Position numbers and translations under genes: made by a program. Below are positions 13,469 through 22,482 of a stretch of 26,951 bases of DNA, piece after piece (the first letter of the stretch is position 1; every line of letters starts with the position of its first letter). This DNA is from an uncultured Collinsella sp. GTDB taxonomy: Bacteria > Actinomycetota > Coriobacteriia > Coriobacteriales > Coriobacteriaceae. The notes under the pieces were generated by a model. The model searched no databases. It was not told where the DNA came from and worked only from the letters and a program-made list of their open reading frames with translations. Location: NCBI GenBank assembly GCA_900754275.1, contig CAAECF010000013.1, positions 1-26,951 on the forward strand. Reading direction: 5' to 3'.

Positions 13469-14434
13469 CTAGTACGTCGCCTTGTAACGGTTGACCTTCT
13501 CGCGATAATCGCGCGTGTCGGCCTCGCGCAGCTTGGTCATGGCATCGCGCTCATCGTCGGACAGGTTCGTGGGAACCTGCACCTTGATCTCGACGAGCAG
13601 CGCGCCCGTACGGCCACGGTGCTTAACGTCGGGCGCGCCCATCTCCTTAAAGCGGAACTTCTTGCCCGTCTGGGTACCCGCGGGCACCTTCAGACGAACC
13701 GTCGCACCGCCGGGCGTCGGCACGTCCACCGTGCAGCCGAGCGCCGCCTCGTAGACCGAGACCGGTACCTCCATGGTCACGTCGGCGCCTTTGCGCTTAA
13801 ACAGCGGGTGCTCCTCCACATGCGTGGTCACGACCAGGTCGCCGCGCTCGCCACCCGCAACGCCATACTCGCCGCGACGCTTGTAGCGCAGCTTGCCGCC
13901 GTCGACCGCACCCGCAGGCACCGAGACCGTGATGATCTGCTGCTCGCCTGTCGAGGGAATGCGGTAGGTGACCTTGTGCGTCACGCCGCGGAACGCATCC
14001 TCGGCCGTTACGTCGACAGTCAACGACAGGTCGCCGCCCTTGCGAGCGCGGCTGCGACCCGCGCCGGCACCGGCAGCGCCCGCAGCCCCGGCAAAGCCCG
14101 AGCCCCAATCGCTACCCCAGGCACCGTTGCCGCTAAAGATGCTGTCGAAGATGTCGCCCCAGCCGCTGGCACCCGCGCCGGCACCGTAGCCGCCGCCATA
14201 CGCGCCGCCTGCGCCCGGCATACCGCCAAACATGAGCATCTGGTCGTACTCTTTGCGCTTCTTCTCGTCCGAAAGCGTCTCGTAGGCCTCGCTGATCTCC
14301 TTGAACTTGGCCTCGTCGCCGCCGGCATCGGGGTGATATTTTTGCGCGAGCTTGCGAAACGCGCTCTTGATCTCTTTGTCGGAGGCGCTCTTGGATACGC
14401 CCAGGATGTCATAGAAGGTTTTGCCTGCAGCCAT
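13469..14434 (-). CDS. dnaJ: DnaJ-family co-chaperone without zinc-finger domain
   Basis: 321 residues. The J-domain is at about 5-70 with the HPD motif at 34-36, which stimulates DnaK ATPase. It is followed by a Gly/Ala/Phe-rich linker (about 70-130) and two beta-barrel substrate-binding domains (from about 135). The four CxxCxGxG zinc-finger repeats of a type I DnaJ are absent, so it is built like CbpA (type II). RBS AGGAGAGGAG precedes the ATG. It lies 107 bp after grpE, separated by a GC-rich hairpin, and 72 bp before hspR. This short form within a dnaK operon is known in actinobacteria. Confidence in the family is high; in the exact symbol, moderate. Confidence 0.93.
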   Translation of the reverse strand: MAAGKTFYDILGVSKSASDKEIKSAFRKLAQKYHPDAGGDEAKFKEISEAYETLSDEKKRKEYDQMLMFGGMPGAGGAYGGGYGAGAGASGWGDIFDSIFSGNGAWGSDWGSGFAGAAGAAGAGAGRSRARKGGDLSLTVDVTAEDAFRGVTHKVTYRIPSTGEQQIITVSVPAGAVDGGKLRYKRRGEYGVAGGERGDLVVTTHVEEHPLFKRKGADVTMEVPVSVYEAALGCTVDVPTPGGATVRLKVPAGTQTGKKFRFKEMGAPDVKHRGRTGALLVEIKVQVPTNLSDDERDAMTKLREADTRDYREKVNRYKATY

Positions 14435-14506
14435 CGTAGCTCCTCTCCTGTTTCATCCGTCGCCCAGCGGGCGGCGGCTCATACTTTCATATGGCACTAG
14501 GCCAGA

Positions 14507-14536
14507 AAGGGCCCCGGGTGTTGCCCCGGGGCCCTT
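14507..14536 (-). terminator. GC-rich hairpin between grpE and dnaJ
   Basis: A perfect 12-bp stem (AAGGGCCCCGGG with its complement, 14507-14518 and 14525-14536) and 6-nt loop lie 5 bp after the grpE stop codon. On the minus strand it is followed by TTTCTGG, a weak U-tract. It may partly terminate or process the operon transcript and so lower dnaJ-hspR levels relative to dnaK-grpE. Confidence 0.5.
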
Positions 14537-14541
14537 CTCAA

Positions 14542-15384
14542 TTACTCCTCGGTGCTCTCGGCCGTATCGGCCGCAGCATCCTCGGGCGCCGCTTCGGGCT
14601 CCGGTGCGGGGCGCTTCTCGCCACCGTAGGTCACCGTCACCATCGCGGAACGCAGGATGCGGTCCGCCATGCGGTAGCCCTTCTGGTACACGTCGTTGAC
14701 AGTCTCGTCGTACTGCGACGCGTCCTCGACGCGACCCACGGCCTGGTGCTCGAGCGGATTGAACGCCTCGCCCTTGGGGTCGATGGGCTCAACGCCCTCG
14801 TGCGCAAACACATCGAGCAGTTTGGCATGCACCGCGTCGACGCCGTCGACGAACTGCTTAAAGTCGTCGGCAAGCTCCTGGCTGCGGGCATGGTCGATCG
14901 CACGCTCGATATCGTCGACCACCGGCAGCAGCGCAGTGACGAGCTTCTCGGTCGCGCGCTCGCGCTCGGCGATGCGCTCGTTGGCAGTGCGGCGACGGAA
15001 GTTCTCCCAGTCGGCCTGCAGACGGGCGGTGCGCTCGGTGGCGTCCTTTGCCTTGTCCTCGGCGGCCTTCTGGGCCTCTGCCGCAGCATCGAGCTCGCTG
15101 CGCACGTCGGCGAGCTCCTTTTGGGCCTGCTCGAACTTGAGCTTAAAGTCGTTGTCGGCGGCTTCCTCACCGGCGCGGATAGCGGCTTCCACCATCTCGT
15201 CCTCGGTCATCGTCGCCTCCTTGTTGAAATCCTCTACCTGGTTCTCGGCAGCCTCGACGGCCGGGGCCTCATTGACCTCGGTATCGTCGACGGCCTCTAC
15301 GGGAATCTTCACGTCCTTCTCCTCAGAGTCAACGGGGGCGGCACCAACGGCGGCCGCCTCCGTGCGAGCTTTACGGGCGGACAT
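14542..15384 (-). CDS. grpE: Nucleotide exchange factor GrpE
   Basis: 280 residues, longer than usual (about 190-220) because of acidic low-complexity extensions at both ends (about 1-70 and 258-280). The core has the long coiled coil (about 75-140, with LQADWENFRRRTANER) and the beta-domain (VEPIDPKGEAFNPLEHQAV and the late VYQKGYRMADRILRSAMVTV), typical of GrpE. It releases ADP from DnaK. The start is 2 bp after the dnaK stop codon, so the two are translationally coupled. A second in-frame ATG at 15210 is preceded by a perfect AAGGAGG at 5 bases; starting there would give 222 residues without most of the acidic tail. Confidence 0.95.
   Translation of the reverse strand: MSARKARTEAAAVGAAPVDSEEKDVKIPVEAVDDTEVNEAPAVEAAENQVEDFNKEATMTEDEMVEAAIRAGEEAADNDFKLKFEQAQKELADVRSELDAAAEAQKAAEDKAKDATERTARLQADWENFRRRTANERIAERERATEKLVTALLPVVDDIERAIDHARSQELADDFKQFVDGVDAVHAKLLDVFAHEGVEPIDPKGEAFNPLEHQAVGRVEDASQYDETVNDVYQKGYRMADRILRSAMVTVTYGGEKRPAPEPEAAPEDAAADTAESTEE
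15211..15222 (-). promoter_or_regulatory. Internal Shine-Dalgarno site within grpE
   Basis: AAGGAGG (15222-15216) lies 5 bases before an in-frame ATG at 15210-15208 (MTEDEMVEAAIR). It is a stronger ribosome site than the one before the annotated start (GAGGA, about 9 bases before ATG 15384). It could direct a short GrpE form. Confidence 0.4.
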
Positions 15385-15386
15385 GA

Positions 15387-17279
<1,893 letters not shown>

Positions 17280-17388
17280 TAGAAATTCCCTCTCTCTTTT
17301 GCGTTCGCGCCGCCTCGACGATCTGTCGCGCGGCGCTTCGGCTTGTCTTTCAGGATGTAGTGTATCCCCTTATGGGCCGGAATATACA

Positions 17389-17415
17389 AAATCTAAGTCA
17401 ATTCATATAAGATTT
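17389..17415 (-). promoter_or_regulatory. Heat-shock operator upstream of dnaK (probable HspR site)
   Basis: AAATCTAAGTC-N5-ATATAAGATTT: both 11-bp arms are identical to the site upstream of clpB (8619-8645), and 23 of 27 bases match overall. On the minus strand TTGACT (17402-17397) within it could be a -35 box, but no good -10 box follows at the usual distance. Confidence 0.65.
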
Positions 17416-17540
17416 CTTATTGCTGAGAGTTTAGGTTCTTAAATGCGCAGGTAGATGCGCTGAATGAGTTCTCGGCAAATCTATCGAGATCTATGTAGAG
17501 ATGGCTGAGGCTTGGGTCTGGAACCCCTCGGGATGGCCCT

Positions 17541-17712
17541 GCGGAAAGCAAATCCCGGTTTGAGCGTGAATTCCGGGCTGCAGTTTCCGCAACCAAGGCC
17601 CTCGGGAAAATAGATCCCAGTCTGAGTGTGGATTCTGGGTCGCAGTTTCCGCCAGAGGGCTCGACCGGAAAGCGCGACCCGTTTTGGACGCCAATTCTGG
17701 GTTGCGCTTTCC
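17541..17712. repeat. Three tandem 62-bp imperfect palindromic repeats
   Basis: Three units start with GGAAA at 17543, 17605 and 17667, exactly 62 bp apart. Each unit has the form GGAAA-N5-6-(T)CCC ... ATTC(C/T)GGG-N5-TTTCC, so each is itself an imperfect hairpin of about 46-50 bp with a loop of about 12-14 bp. The units differ at many positions, consistent with an old array. It lies upstream of the dnaK operator. No coding potential is supported. Confidence 0.75.
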
Positions 17713-17761
17713 AAAAGCTCGCTCAATAGCTCAATATCTCAAGTCACCTTTAGCTAACATT

Positions 17762-17795
17762 TGCGCAGCTCAACGGCCCCACCTGCGCGTTTTTT
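17762..17795 (+). terminator. Weak terminator-like hairpin
   Basis: GCGCAG (17763-17768) pairs with CTGCGC (17783-17788), followed by GTTTTTT. The stem is only 6 bp with a 14-nt loop and no plus-strand gene precedes it, so function is doubtful. Confidence 0.3.
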
Positions 17796-17847
17796 AGTAA
17801 ACCTTGGCATACTCGGCGAACGGTATGAAGATGCCGGCCAGAGGGTA

Positions 17848-17875
17848 TTGCAAACGGTCGCTCCCGTGGTATGTT
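17848..17875 (+). promoter_or_regulatory. Probable promoter of the ferredoxin gene
   Basis: TTGCAA (17848-17853), a 16-bp spacer and TATGTT (17870-17875) preceded by TG one base earlier form an extended -10 promoter. The start would lie near 17882, giving a leader of about 55 bases. Confidence 0.5.
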
Positions 17876-17936
17876 TTTGCCCGAATCAAACCGGCGCGCA
17901 TCGCCTGTAGCGTCGGTCAACAGAGAGGAAACTACC

Positions 17937-18122
17937 ATGGCTCATCCCGTAATTGATGCCGACGAGTGCATCGCTTGTGGCGTTTGCGTCGACTCCTGCC
18001 CCGCTGGCGTTCTGGAGCTCCAGGACGTCGCTACCGTCGCTGACGAGGACTCCTGCGTCGCCTGTGGCGCTTGCCAGGACGCTTGCCCCGCTGGCGCGAT
18101 CACCGAGATCGTCGAGGAGTAA
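17937..18122 (+). CDS. Ferredoxin, 2[4Fe-4S]
   Basis: 61 residues from ATG 17937 with AGAGGAA upstream; this start gives the usual length for clostridial-type ferredoxins, and upstream extension is not needed. Two CxxCxxCxxxCP motifs bind the clusters: Cys11, 14, 17, 21 and Cys40, 43, 46, 50, with the expected internal symmetry (SCPAGVLEL and ACPAGAITE). A small soluble electron carrier for anaerobic metabolism; its partners are not shown by the neighbourhood. Monocistronic, with its own promoter and a terminator at 18163-18202. Confidence 0.96.
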   Translation: MAHPVIDADECIACGVCVDSCPAGVLELQDVATVADEDSCVACGACQDACPAGAITEIVEE

Positions 18123-18162
18123 CAACTCCCCACTTGCACACTCAAAAGTACACCGTGCACAA

Positions 18163-18202
18163 AAAAGGAGGCTTCCGCATCGCCGCGGAGGCCTCCTTTT
18201 GC
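18163..18202 (+). terminator. Intrinsic terminator of the ferredoxin gene
   Basis: AAAAGGAGGC...GCCTCCTTTT with inner TCCGC/GCGGA pairing forms a long stem with one internal mismatch, followed by TTTTGC. It lies about 45 bp after the stop codon. Confidence 0.8.
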
Positions 18203-18238
18203 ATGTGTGGGCAGCTAATTTGGAGCGGGACCCTTGGC

Positions 18239-18305
18239 AGTTGCGGTGGAATAGTTCCTGTTTTATGGCTTAGATGCCGATTTTAGGAACTATTTCACCG
18301 CAACT
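18239..18305. repeat. Palindromic repeat, GTTGCGGTGAAATAG family, copy 2
   Basis: 21-bp arms (18239-18259 and 18285-18305) have one mismatch and share their outer 16 bp, starting AGTTGCGGTG, with the element at 5480-5544. The inner parts differ (AGTTCCT here, AGGGA there), but each arm keeps complementarity to its partner, which implies compensatory change. It lies 18 bp beyond the niaR stop codon on the minus strand and may end that operon. Confidence 0.75.
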
Positions 18306-18322
18306 TATAGATGCAGCGTCGG

Positions 18323-18868
18323 CTAAGAGAGATCGTCCTCGTAAGGCATCAGGTCTGCAAGGTAGCCTTTCTCCTTGAGCATCGCCTCGATCTCGTCGAG
18401 GGTTTGCTCATCCTCCGCCGCAATGCGATGGAAGTGGTAGCCGCTGGTCACCGTCAGCAGCGGAAAGCTCTTGCCGCTCTCGATATCGCGCAGATAGCGC
18501 TCGACATCGCGACGATTGCGGATGTCCAGGTCGGCCGTAATCTTACCGTACACGCGGTGATTGACGATCACGTTGAGCACGGCGCCTCCGGCATCGACGA
18601 TACTCGTGAGCTCATTGCCTGCCTGCTCTACGCTGTGGCGAACCTTGACCAAGCGCGTGGGCACAGCGGGGCTGCTGGGGGCCTCCTGCAGCACATAACC
18701 ACGGTTGGTCGCCACGATATCGTGCCCATCGGCGCGCAGCAGGGCGATGTCTTGCACGACAATCTGGCGGCTCACACCCACCTCACGAGCAAGCGCACTG
18801 CCCGAAACGGGCTCCTTGGCTCGCTCGAGCACGCCTATGATGGCACGGCGACGCTCGCGGGCGTCCAT
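18323..18868 (-). CDS. niaR: Niacin-responsive repressor NiaR (HTH + 3H domain)
   Basis: 181 residues. A helix-turn-helix of the HTH_11/DeoR type spans about 5-60 (VSGSALAREVGVSRQIVVQDI). The 3H ligand domain follows with its conserved histidines: His78 (VRHSVEQAG), His104 (VNHRVYGKI) and the SGYHFHRI pair at 145/147, which bind a metal ion and niacin. NiaR represses NAD biosynthesis or niacin uptake genes when niacin is present. Its ATG overlaps the nadC stop by one base (TAATG), making it the last gene of nadA-nadB-nadC-niaR. The palindrome at 22232-22275 before nadA is its likely operator. Confidence 0.93.
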   Translation of the reverse strand: MDARERRRAIIGVLERAKEPVSGSALAREVGVSRQIVVQDIALLRADGHDIVATNRGYVLQEAPSSPAVPTRLVKVRHSVEQAGNELTSIVDAGGAVLNVIVNHRVYGKITADLDIRNRRDVERYLRDIESGKSFPLLTVTSGYHFHRIAAEDEQTLDEIEAMLKEKGYLADLMPYEDDLS

Positions 18869-19728
18869 TATTTACCGTCCAGCAGACGCAGGTGCTTAAG
18901 CGAGAGGTCGAGAATCGGCGCAGAGTGCGTCAGCGCCCCCGAGCTAATAAAGTCAACGCCCAGGTCGGCGAGCGCGCGGATATTGCTGGCGTCCACGTTG
19001 CCCGAGCACTCGGTTTTGGCGCGACCGGCGATAAGCTCAATCGCAGCAGCCATGTCGTCGTGGGTCATGTTGTCGAACATGATGATGTCGGCGCCGGCCT
19101 CCACAGCCTCGCGCACCATGTCCAGGTTCTCGCACTCGATCTCGACCGTCGTGGTAAACGATGCATGGGCGCGCGCCATCTCGATCGCACGCGTCACGCC
19201 ACCGGCGGCATCGATGTGGTTGTCCTTGAGCATGACGGCCGTCGACAGGTTGTAACGGTGGTTGCTGCCGCCGCCGATCTCGACCGCAGCCTTCTCGAAG
19301 ACGCGCATGCCCGGCGTGGTCTTGCGTGTGTCGACAAGCACGGTCTTGGTGCCCTCGAGCGCCGCGGCCATCTGGTGCGTATAGGTAGCGATGCCGCTCA
19401 TGCGCTGCAGGTAGTTGAGCGCCACGCGCTCACCCGAAAGCAGCACGCGCGCATCGCCACGCACCTGGCCCACGTGGTCACCGGCGTGCACCTCGTCACC
19501 ATCGGCAACATCAAACAGCACCGAACTCTGCGAATCCAGCAGCTCAAAGGTGCGAGCGAATACATCCAAGCCGGCGATGATGCCGTCGGCCTTGGCGATA
19601 AGCTCCACCGTGGCGGGACGCGCCGTGGGGCACACGCTCGCCGTGCTCACGTCCTCAAACGTGATGTCCTCGCGCAGGGCCTGCAGAATCAGATCATCGA
19701 CGACGAGCTTCATGGTAATGGGATTCAT
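18868..19728 (-). CDS. nadC: Quinolinate phosphoribosyltransferase (NadC)
   Basis: 286 residues. It converts quinolinate and phosphoribosyl pyrophosphate to nicotinate mononucleotide. Family marks are LSGERVALNYLQRMSGIAT (about residues 97-115), VDTRKTTPGMR with its PRPP/quinolinate-binding residues, the GGGSNHRYNLSTAVMLKDNH stretch, TVEIECENLD and the C-terminal FISSGALTHSAP. The start follows GGAGGAGTAGACC; that ribosome site lies in the end of nadB, whose stop is 3 bp upstream, so translation is coupled. Length is normal. Confidence 0.97.
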   Translation of the reverse strand: MNPITMKLVVDDLILQALREDITFEDVSTASVCPTARPATVELIAKADGIIAGLDVFARTFELLDSQSSVLFDVADGDEVHAGDHVGQVRGDARVLLSGERVALNYLQRMSGIATYTHQMAAALEGTKTVLVDTRKTTPGMRVFEKAAVEIGGGSNHRYNLSTAVMLKDNHIDAAGGVTRAIEMARAHASFTTTVEIECENLDMVREAVEAGADIIMFDNMTHDDMAAAIELIAGRAKTECSGNVDASNIRALADLGVDFISSGALTHSAPILDLSLKHLRLLDGK

Positions 19729-19731
19729 GGT

Positions 19732-21108
19732 CTACTCCTCCACGGCCTGCGTGCCGGCGGCACGGGCCAAATCATCGATTGCCAGAGGGTCGGCGCCCAG
19801 GGCGCGATGACGGCCATCGAGCGCGGGATCGCCCGCCTGCTCCACTGCGAGCGACTCGCCGGTGCGCATGTACCACGCGGCGCGACGACCCCAGACCAGC
19901 GCCTCGAGCAGGCTGTTGGAAGCCAGGCGATTCTTGCCGTGAACGCCGTTGCAGGCCGTCTCGCCCGCGGCGTAGAGCTCGGGCATCGAGGTGCGGCCGT
20001 CCTTGTCGACCCACACGCCGCCCATAAAGTAGTGCTGCGTCGGCGTAACGGGAATGGGCTCGTCCAAGATGTCGCGGCCGTCCTCCAGGCAGCGCGCGCG
20101 AATGTTGGCAAAGTGCCCGGTCACCACGTCGCGCTCGACGGGGGCAAAGCTCAGCCACTCGTGCTCGGTGCCGTCCTGCTTCATCTGCTCGCGAATAGCG
20201 GCGGCGACCACATCGCGCGGCTGAAGCTCGTCGGTAAAGCGCTCACCAGCGGCGTTGAGCAGAATCGCGCCCTCGCCGCGGCAGCTCTCGCTGATCAGGA
20301 AGGTGCGGCCCGGCTGCGGCGAGAACAATCCCGTGGGGTGAATCTGCACGTAGTCCAGATGCTCCATCGTAATGCCGTGCTCCTGCGCGATGTAGCAGGC
20401 GTCGCCGGTGAGCTGCGGATAGTTGGTGGAGTGATCGTACACGCCGCCGATGCCACCCGTCGCCCACAGCGTGTGGCGGGCATGAATCTTAAACGGCTCG
20501 CCGGCATGCACGCCCTCGGCGGCGTTTGCCAGCTCGTCGGCGGGACGAACCGAGTTGTCCTCGTCCACGGGAACGGCAACGACGCCGGTGCACACCGTAA
20601 CGCCATCACGCTCGCCCGTCAGGATGTCGGTCATGGCCACGTGCTCCAAAATCTGCACGTTGTCCAGCTTGCGGACAGCCTGAAGCAGCTTAGTCGTGAT
20701 CTCCTTGCCGGTGATATCGGCATGGAAGGCAATGCGCGGACGGCTGTGTGCACCCTCGCGGGTAAAGTCGAGGCTGCCGTCGGCCTTGCGCTCAAAATCC
20801 ACGCCCATCGCTAGCAGGTCGTTGATGACCGAGCGGCTCGAGCGGATCATGATGTCGACGCTCTCGCGGCGGTTCTCGTAATGGCCGGCGTGCATGGTGT
20901 CCTCAAAGAAGGCATCGTAGTCCGAGCCTTCGGGCAGCACGCAGATGCCGCCCTGCGCGAGCATCGAATCGCACTCGTCGACAGCGCCCTTGGAGAGCAT
21001 GATCACGCGCGTGCTCGTCGGCAGGTTGAGAGCTGCGTACAGGCCCGCCACGCCGCAGCCGGCAATAACGACGTCGCACTCCATGTCGGGGTATTGTTTG
21101 GTTTCCAC
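19732..21108 (-). CDS. nadB: L-aspartate oxidase (NadB), short form
   Basis: 458 residues from GTG 21108 with AGAGGA upstream; ATG 21084 is an alternative. It oxidises L-aspartate to iminoaspartate with FAD. Visible marks: the dinucleotide fold (VVIAGCGVAGLYAALNL), SKGAVDECDSMLAQGGICV, the FAD-pocket ATGGIGGVYDHSTN, HPTGLFSPQPGRTFLISESC with the SCRGEGAIL loop, and HYFMGGVWVDKDGRTSMPEL with the late KNRLASNSLLEALVWGRRAA. Canonical enzymes have about 530 residues; here only about 50 residues follow the RLASNSLLEA motif, so the C-terminal helical domain is mostly missing. All active-site parts remain, so it is probably functional. Confidence 0.95.
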   Translation of the reverse strand: METKQYPDMECDVVIAGCGVAGLYAALNLPTSTRVIMLSKGAVDECDSMLAQGGICVLPEGSDYDAFFEDTMHAGHYENRRESVDIMIRSSRSVINDLLAMGVDFERKADGSLDFTREGAHSRPRIAFHADITGKEITTKLLQAVRKLDNVQILEHVAMTDILTGERDGVTVCTGVVAVPVDEDNSVRPADELANAAEGVHAGEPFKIHARHTLWATGGIGGVYDHSTNYPQLTGDACYIAQEHGITMEHLDYVQIHPTGLFSPQPGRTFLISESCRGEGAILLNAAGERFTDELQPRDVVAAAIREQMKQDGTEHEWLSFAPVERDVVTGHFANIRARCLEDGRDILDEPIPVTPTQHYFMGGVWVDKDGRTSMPELYAAGETACNGVHGKNRLASNSLLEALVWGRRAAWYMRTGESLAVEQAGDPALDGRHRALGADPLAIDDLARAAGTQAVEE

Positions 21109-21127
21109 AGGAATCCTCTCCCTTGTA

Positions 21128-21160
21128 ATGTGGCATAAGGGACCGTCCCTCATGCAACAT
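21128..21160. repeat. GGGAC/GTCCC palindrome between nadA and nadB
   Basis: ATGTGGCATAAGGGAC, one central base, then a 16-base complement with two mismatches. It fills most of the 56-bp gap between the nadA stop and nadB start on the minus strand and could form a hairpin in the operon mRNA. Its GGGAC core resembles other intergenic repeats in this window. Confidence 0.55.
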
Positions 21161-21164
21161 TGTT

Positions 21165-22190
21165 CTAGCGTGCTGCGTACTCGAGCATACGGTCGAGCGT
21201 GAGCTTGGCCTGGTCTGCTGCCTCGTCCGAGACGCCGATCTGCACCTCGCCCTCGCCCGTCTCCAGGCAGCGCACGAGCTTTTCGAGCGTGATGAGGTCC
21301 ATGTTGACGCAGGTGGGCTGCACCGCGGGGAAATAGAACTTCTTGCCGGTGCCCTGGCAGCGGCGCTCGAGCTCGTAGAGCACGCCGCGGACCGTCACGA
21401 TGATGAACTCGCTCGCGTCCGACTCCTCGGCATACTTGATGATGCCGGCGGTGGAGCCGATGTAGTCGGCCTCGGCCAGAACGTCGGCCTTGCACTCGGG
21501 GTGCGCCAGCACGAGCGCGTCGGGGTGGGCCTCCGTCGCGTCGACGATCTGCTCGACGGTGATGATGTGATGGCGCGGGCAGTAGCCGTTGTTGAGGATG
21601 ACGTGCTTTTGCGGCACCTGCTCGGCTACGAAGCGGCCCAGGTTTTGGTCGGGAATGAACAGGATATGCTGCTGCGGCAGCTCGGACACAATCTTGACGG
21701 CGTTGGAGCTGGTGACGCACACGTCACTCCAGCTCTTGATCTCGACCGTCGAGTTGACGTAGCAGACCACGGCAAGGTCGTCACCGTACTCGGCGCGGGC
21801 GGCGTCGACCGTCTCGCGCTTGACCATGTGAGCCATGGGGCAGTCCGCGCCCGGCTCGGGCAGCAGCACGGTCTTAGTGGGATTGAGCAGTTTGGCGCTC
21901 TCGCCCATAAACTCCACGCCGCACAGCACGATGGTCTGCTGCGGCAGGCTTTTAGCGAGCTTAGCCAGGTAGAAGCTGTCGCCGACGTAATCGGCAACGG
22001 CTTGGACCTCGGGCGCCACGTAATAGTGCGCCAGAATCACCGCGTCGCGTTGGATTTTTAGTTGCTGAATGGCCTCGACGAGCTCTGCGGGCACCAGCGC
22101 CGCGCGCTCCGTTGCCGTCGTTGCCGATGCCAGGCCGGCCGCAATATCGCGTGCAAGCTCCGATGCATCCATGTTCGCGCTCTGTGCCAT
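21165..22190 (-). CDS. nadA: Quinolinate synthase (NadA)
   Basis: 341 residues from ATG 22190 with AGAGGGG upstream; a TTG one codon earlier is less likely. It condenses iminoaspartate with dihydroxyacetone phosphate using a [4Fe-4S] cluster. Marks include VILAHYYVAPEVQAVADYVGDS near residue 55, the cluster Cys in LCGVEFMGESAKLL, CYVNSTVEIKSWSDVCVTS, IPDQNLGRFVA and AHPECKADV. The third cluster Cys is in PTCVNMDLITLEKL or the following RCLETGEGEV. It starts the nad operon, 60-odd bp downstream of a promoter covered by a long palindrome. Confidence 0.97.
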   Translation of the reverse strand: MAQSANMDASELARDIAAGLASATTATERAALVPAELVEAIQQLKIQRDAVILAHYYVAPEVQAVADYVGDSFYLAKLAKSLPQQTIVLCGVEFMGESAKLLNPTKTVLLPEPGADCPMAHMVKRETVDAARAEYGDDLAVVCYVNSTVEIKSWSDVCVTSSNAVKIVSELPQQHILFIPDQNLGRFVAEQVPQKHVILNNGYCPRHHIITVEQIVDATEAHPDALVLAHPECKADVLAEADYIGSTAGIIKYAEESDASEFIIVTVRGVLYELERRCQGTGKKFYFPAVQPTCVNMDLITLEKLVRCLETGEGEVQIGVSDEAADQAKLTLDRMLEYAAR

Positions 22191-22225
22191 CAAGGCCCCT
22201 CTCTTTTGGCGAATCTTGGGGCTTT

Positions 22226-22275
22226 AGTATGACACCTAGGTTTACAGCTGACAAGACAGCTGTAAACCTAGGTGT
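22226..22275 (-). promoter_or_regulatory. nad operon promoter with NiaR-type operator
   Basis: Perfect 19-bp arms (22232-22250 and 22257-22275; outer ACACCTAGG, inner TTTACAGCTG) are separated by 6 bp. On the minus strand TTGTCA (22254-22249), a 17-bp spacer and CATACT (22231-22226) make a plausible promoter, so the operator covers the spacer and -35 box. The regulator is very probably the NiaR encoded at the end of this operon, giving feedback control by niacin. Confidence 0.75.
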
Positions 22276-22482
22276 AAAGTTGAAATAAAGATTCAATCAT
22301 GTGGCAGGTCCATTTTCGAACTGGCAAGCTGAGGATAGCCGGGCTTTCGATAGCGCAGGAGGCATCTTTCGCCACCGCAACACCGCTTGGCGCGAGCTGC
22401 ACGCCGTGAGGCGCAAACGGTCCGCACCCCCGCAAGCGGCGCGTGCCCGATGTGGCAAAATCGAACTACTTAAGGGGGCCGA
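22276..22482. other. Gap between divergent nad operon and two-component genes
   Basis: No gene is supported. GGGGG (22473-22477) before ATG 22483 is the ribosome site of the response regulator. I see no convincing promoter, terminator or agrD-like peptide gene here. Confidence 0.4.

Noticed and set aside
21109..21720. Upstream extension of the nadB frame into nadA
   Set aside because: The extension is Arg-rich, overlaps nadA in another frame, and a good ribosome site with GTG at 21108 precedes the FAD-binding fold.
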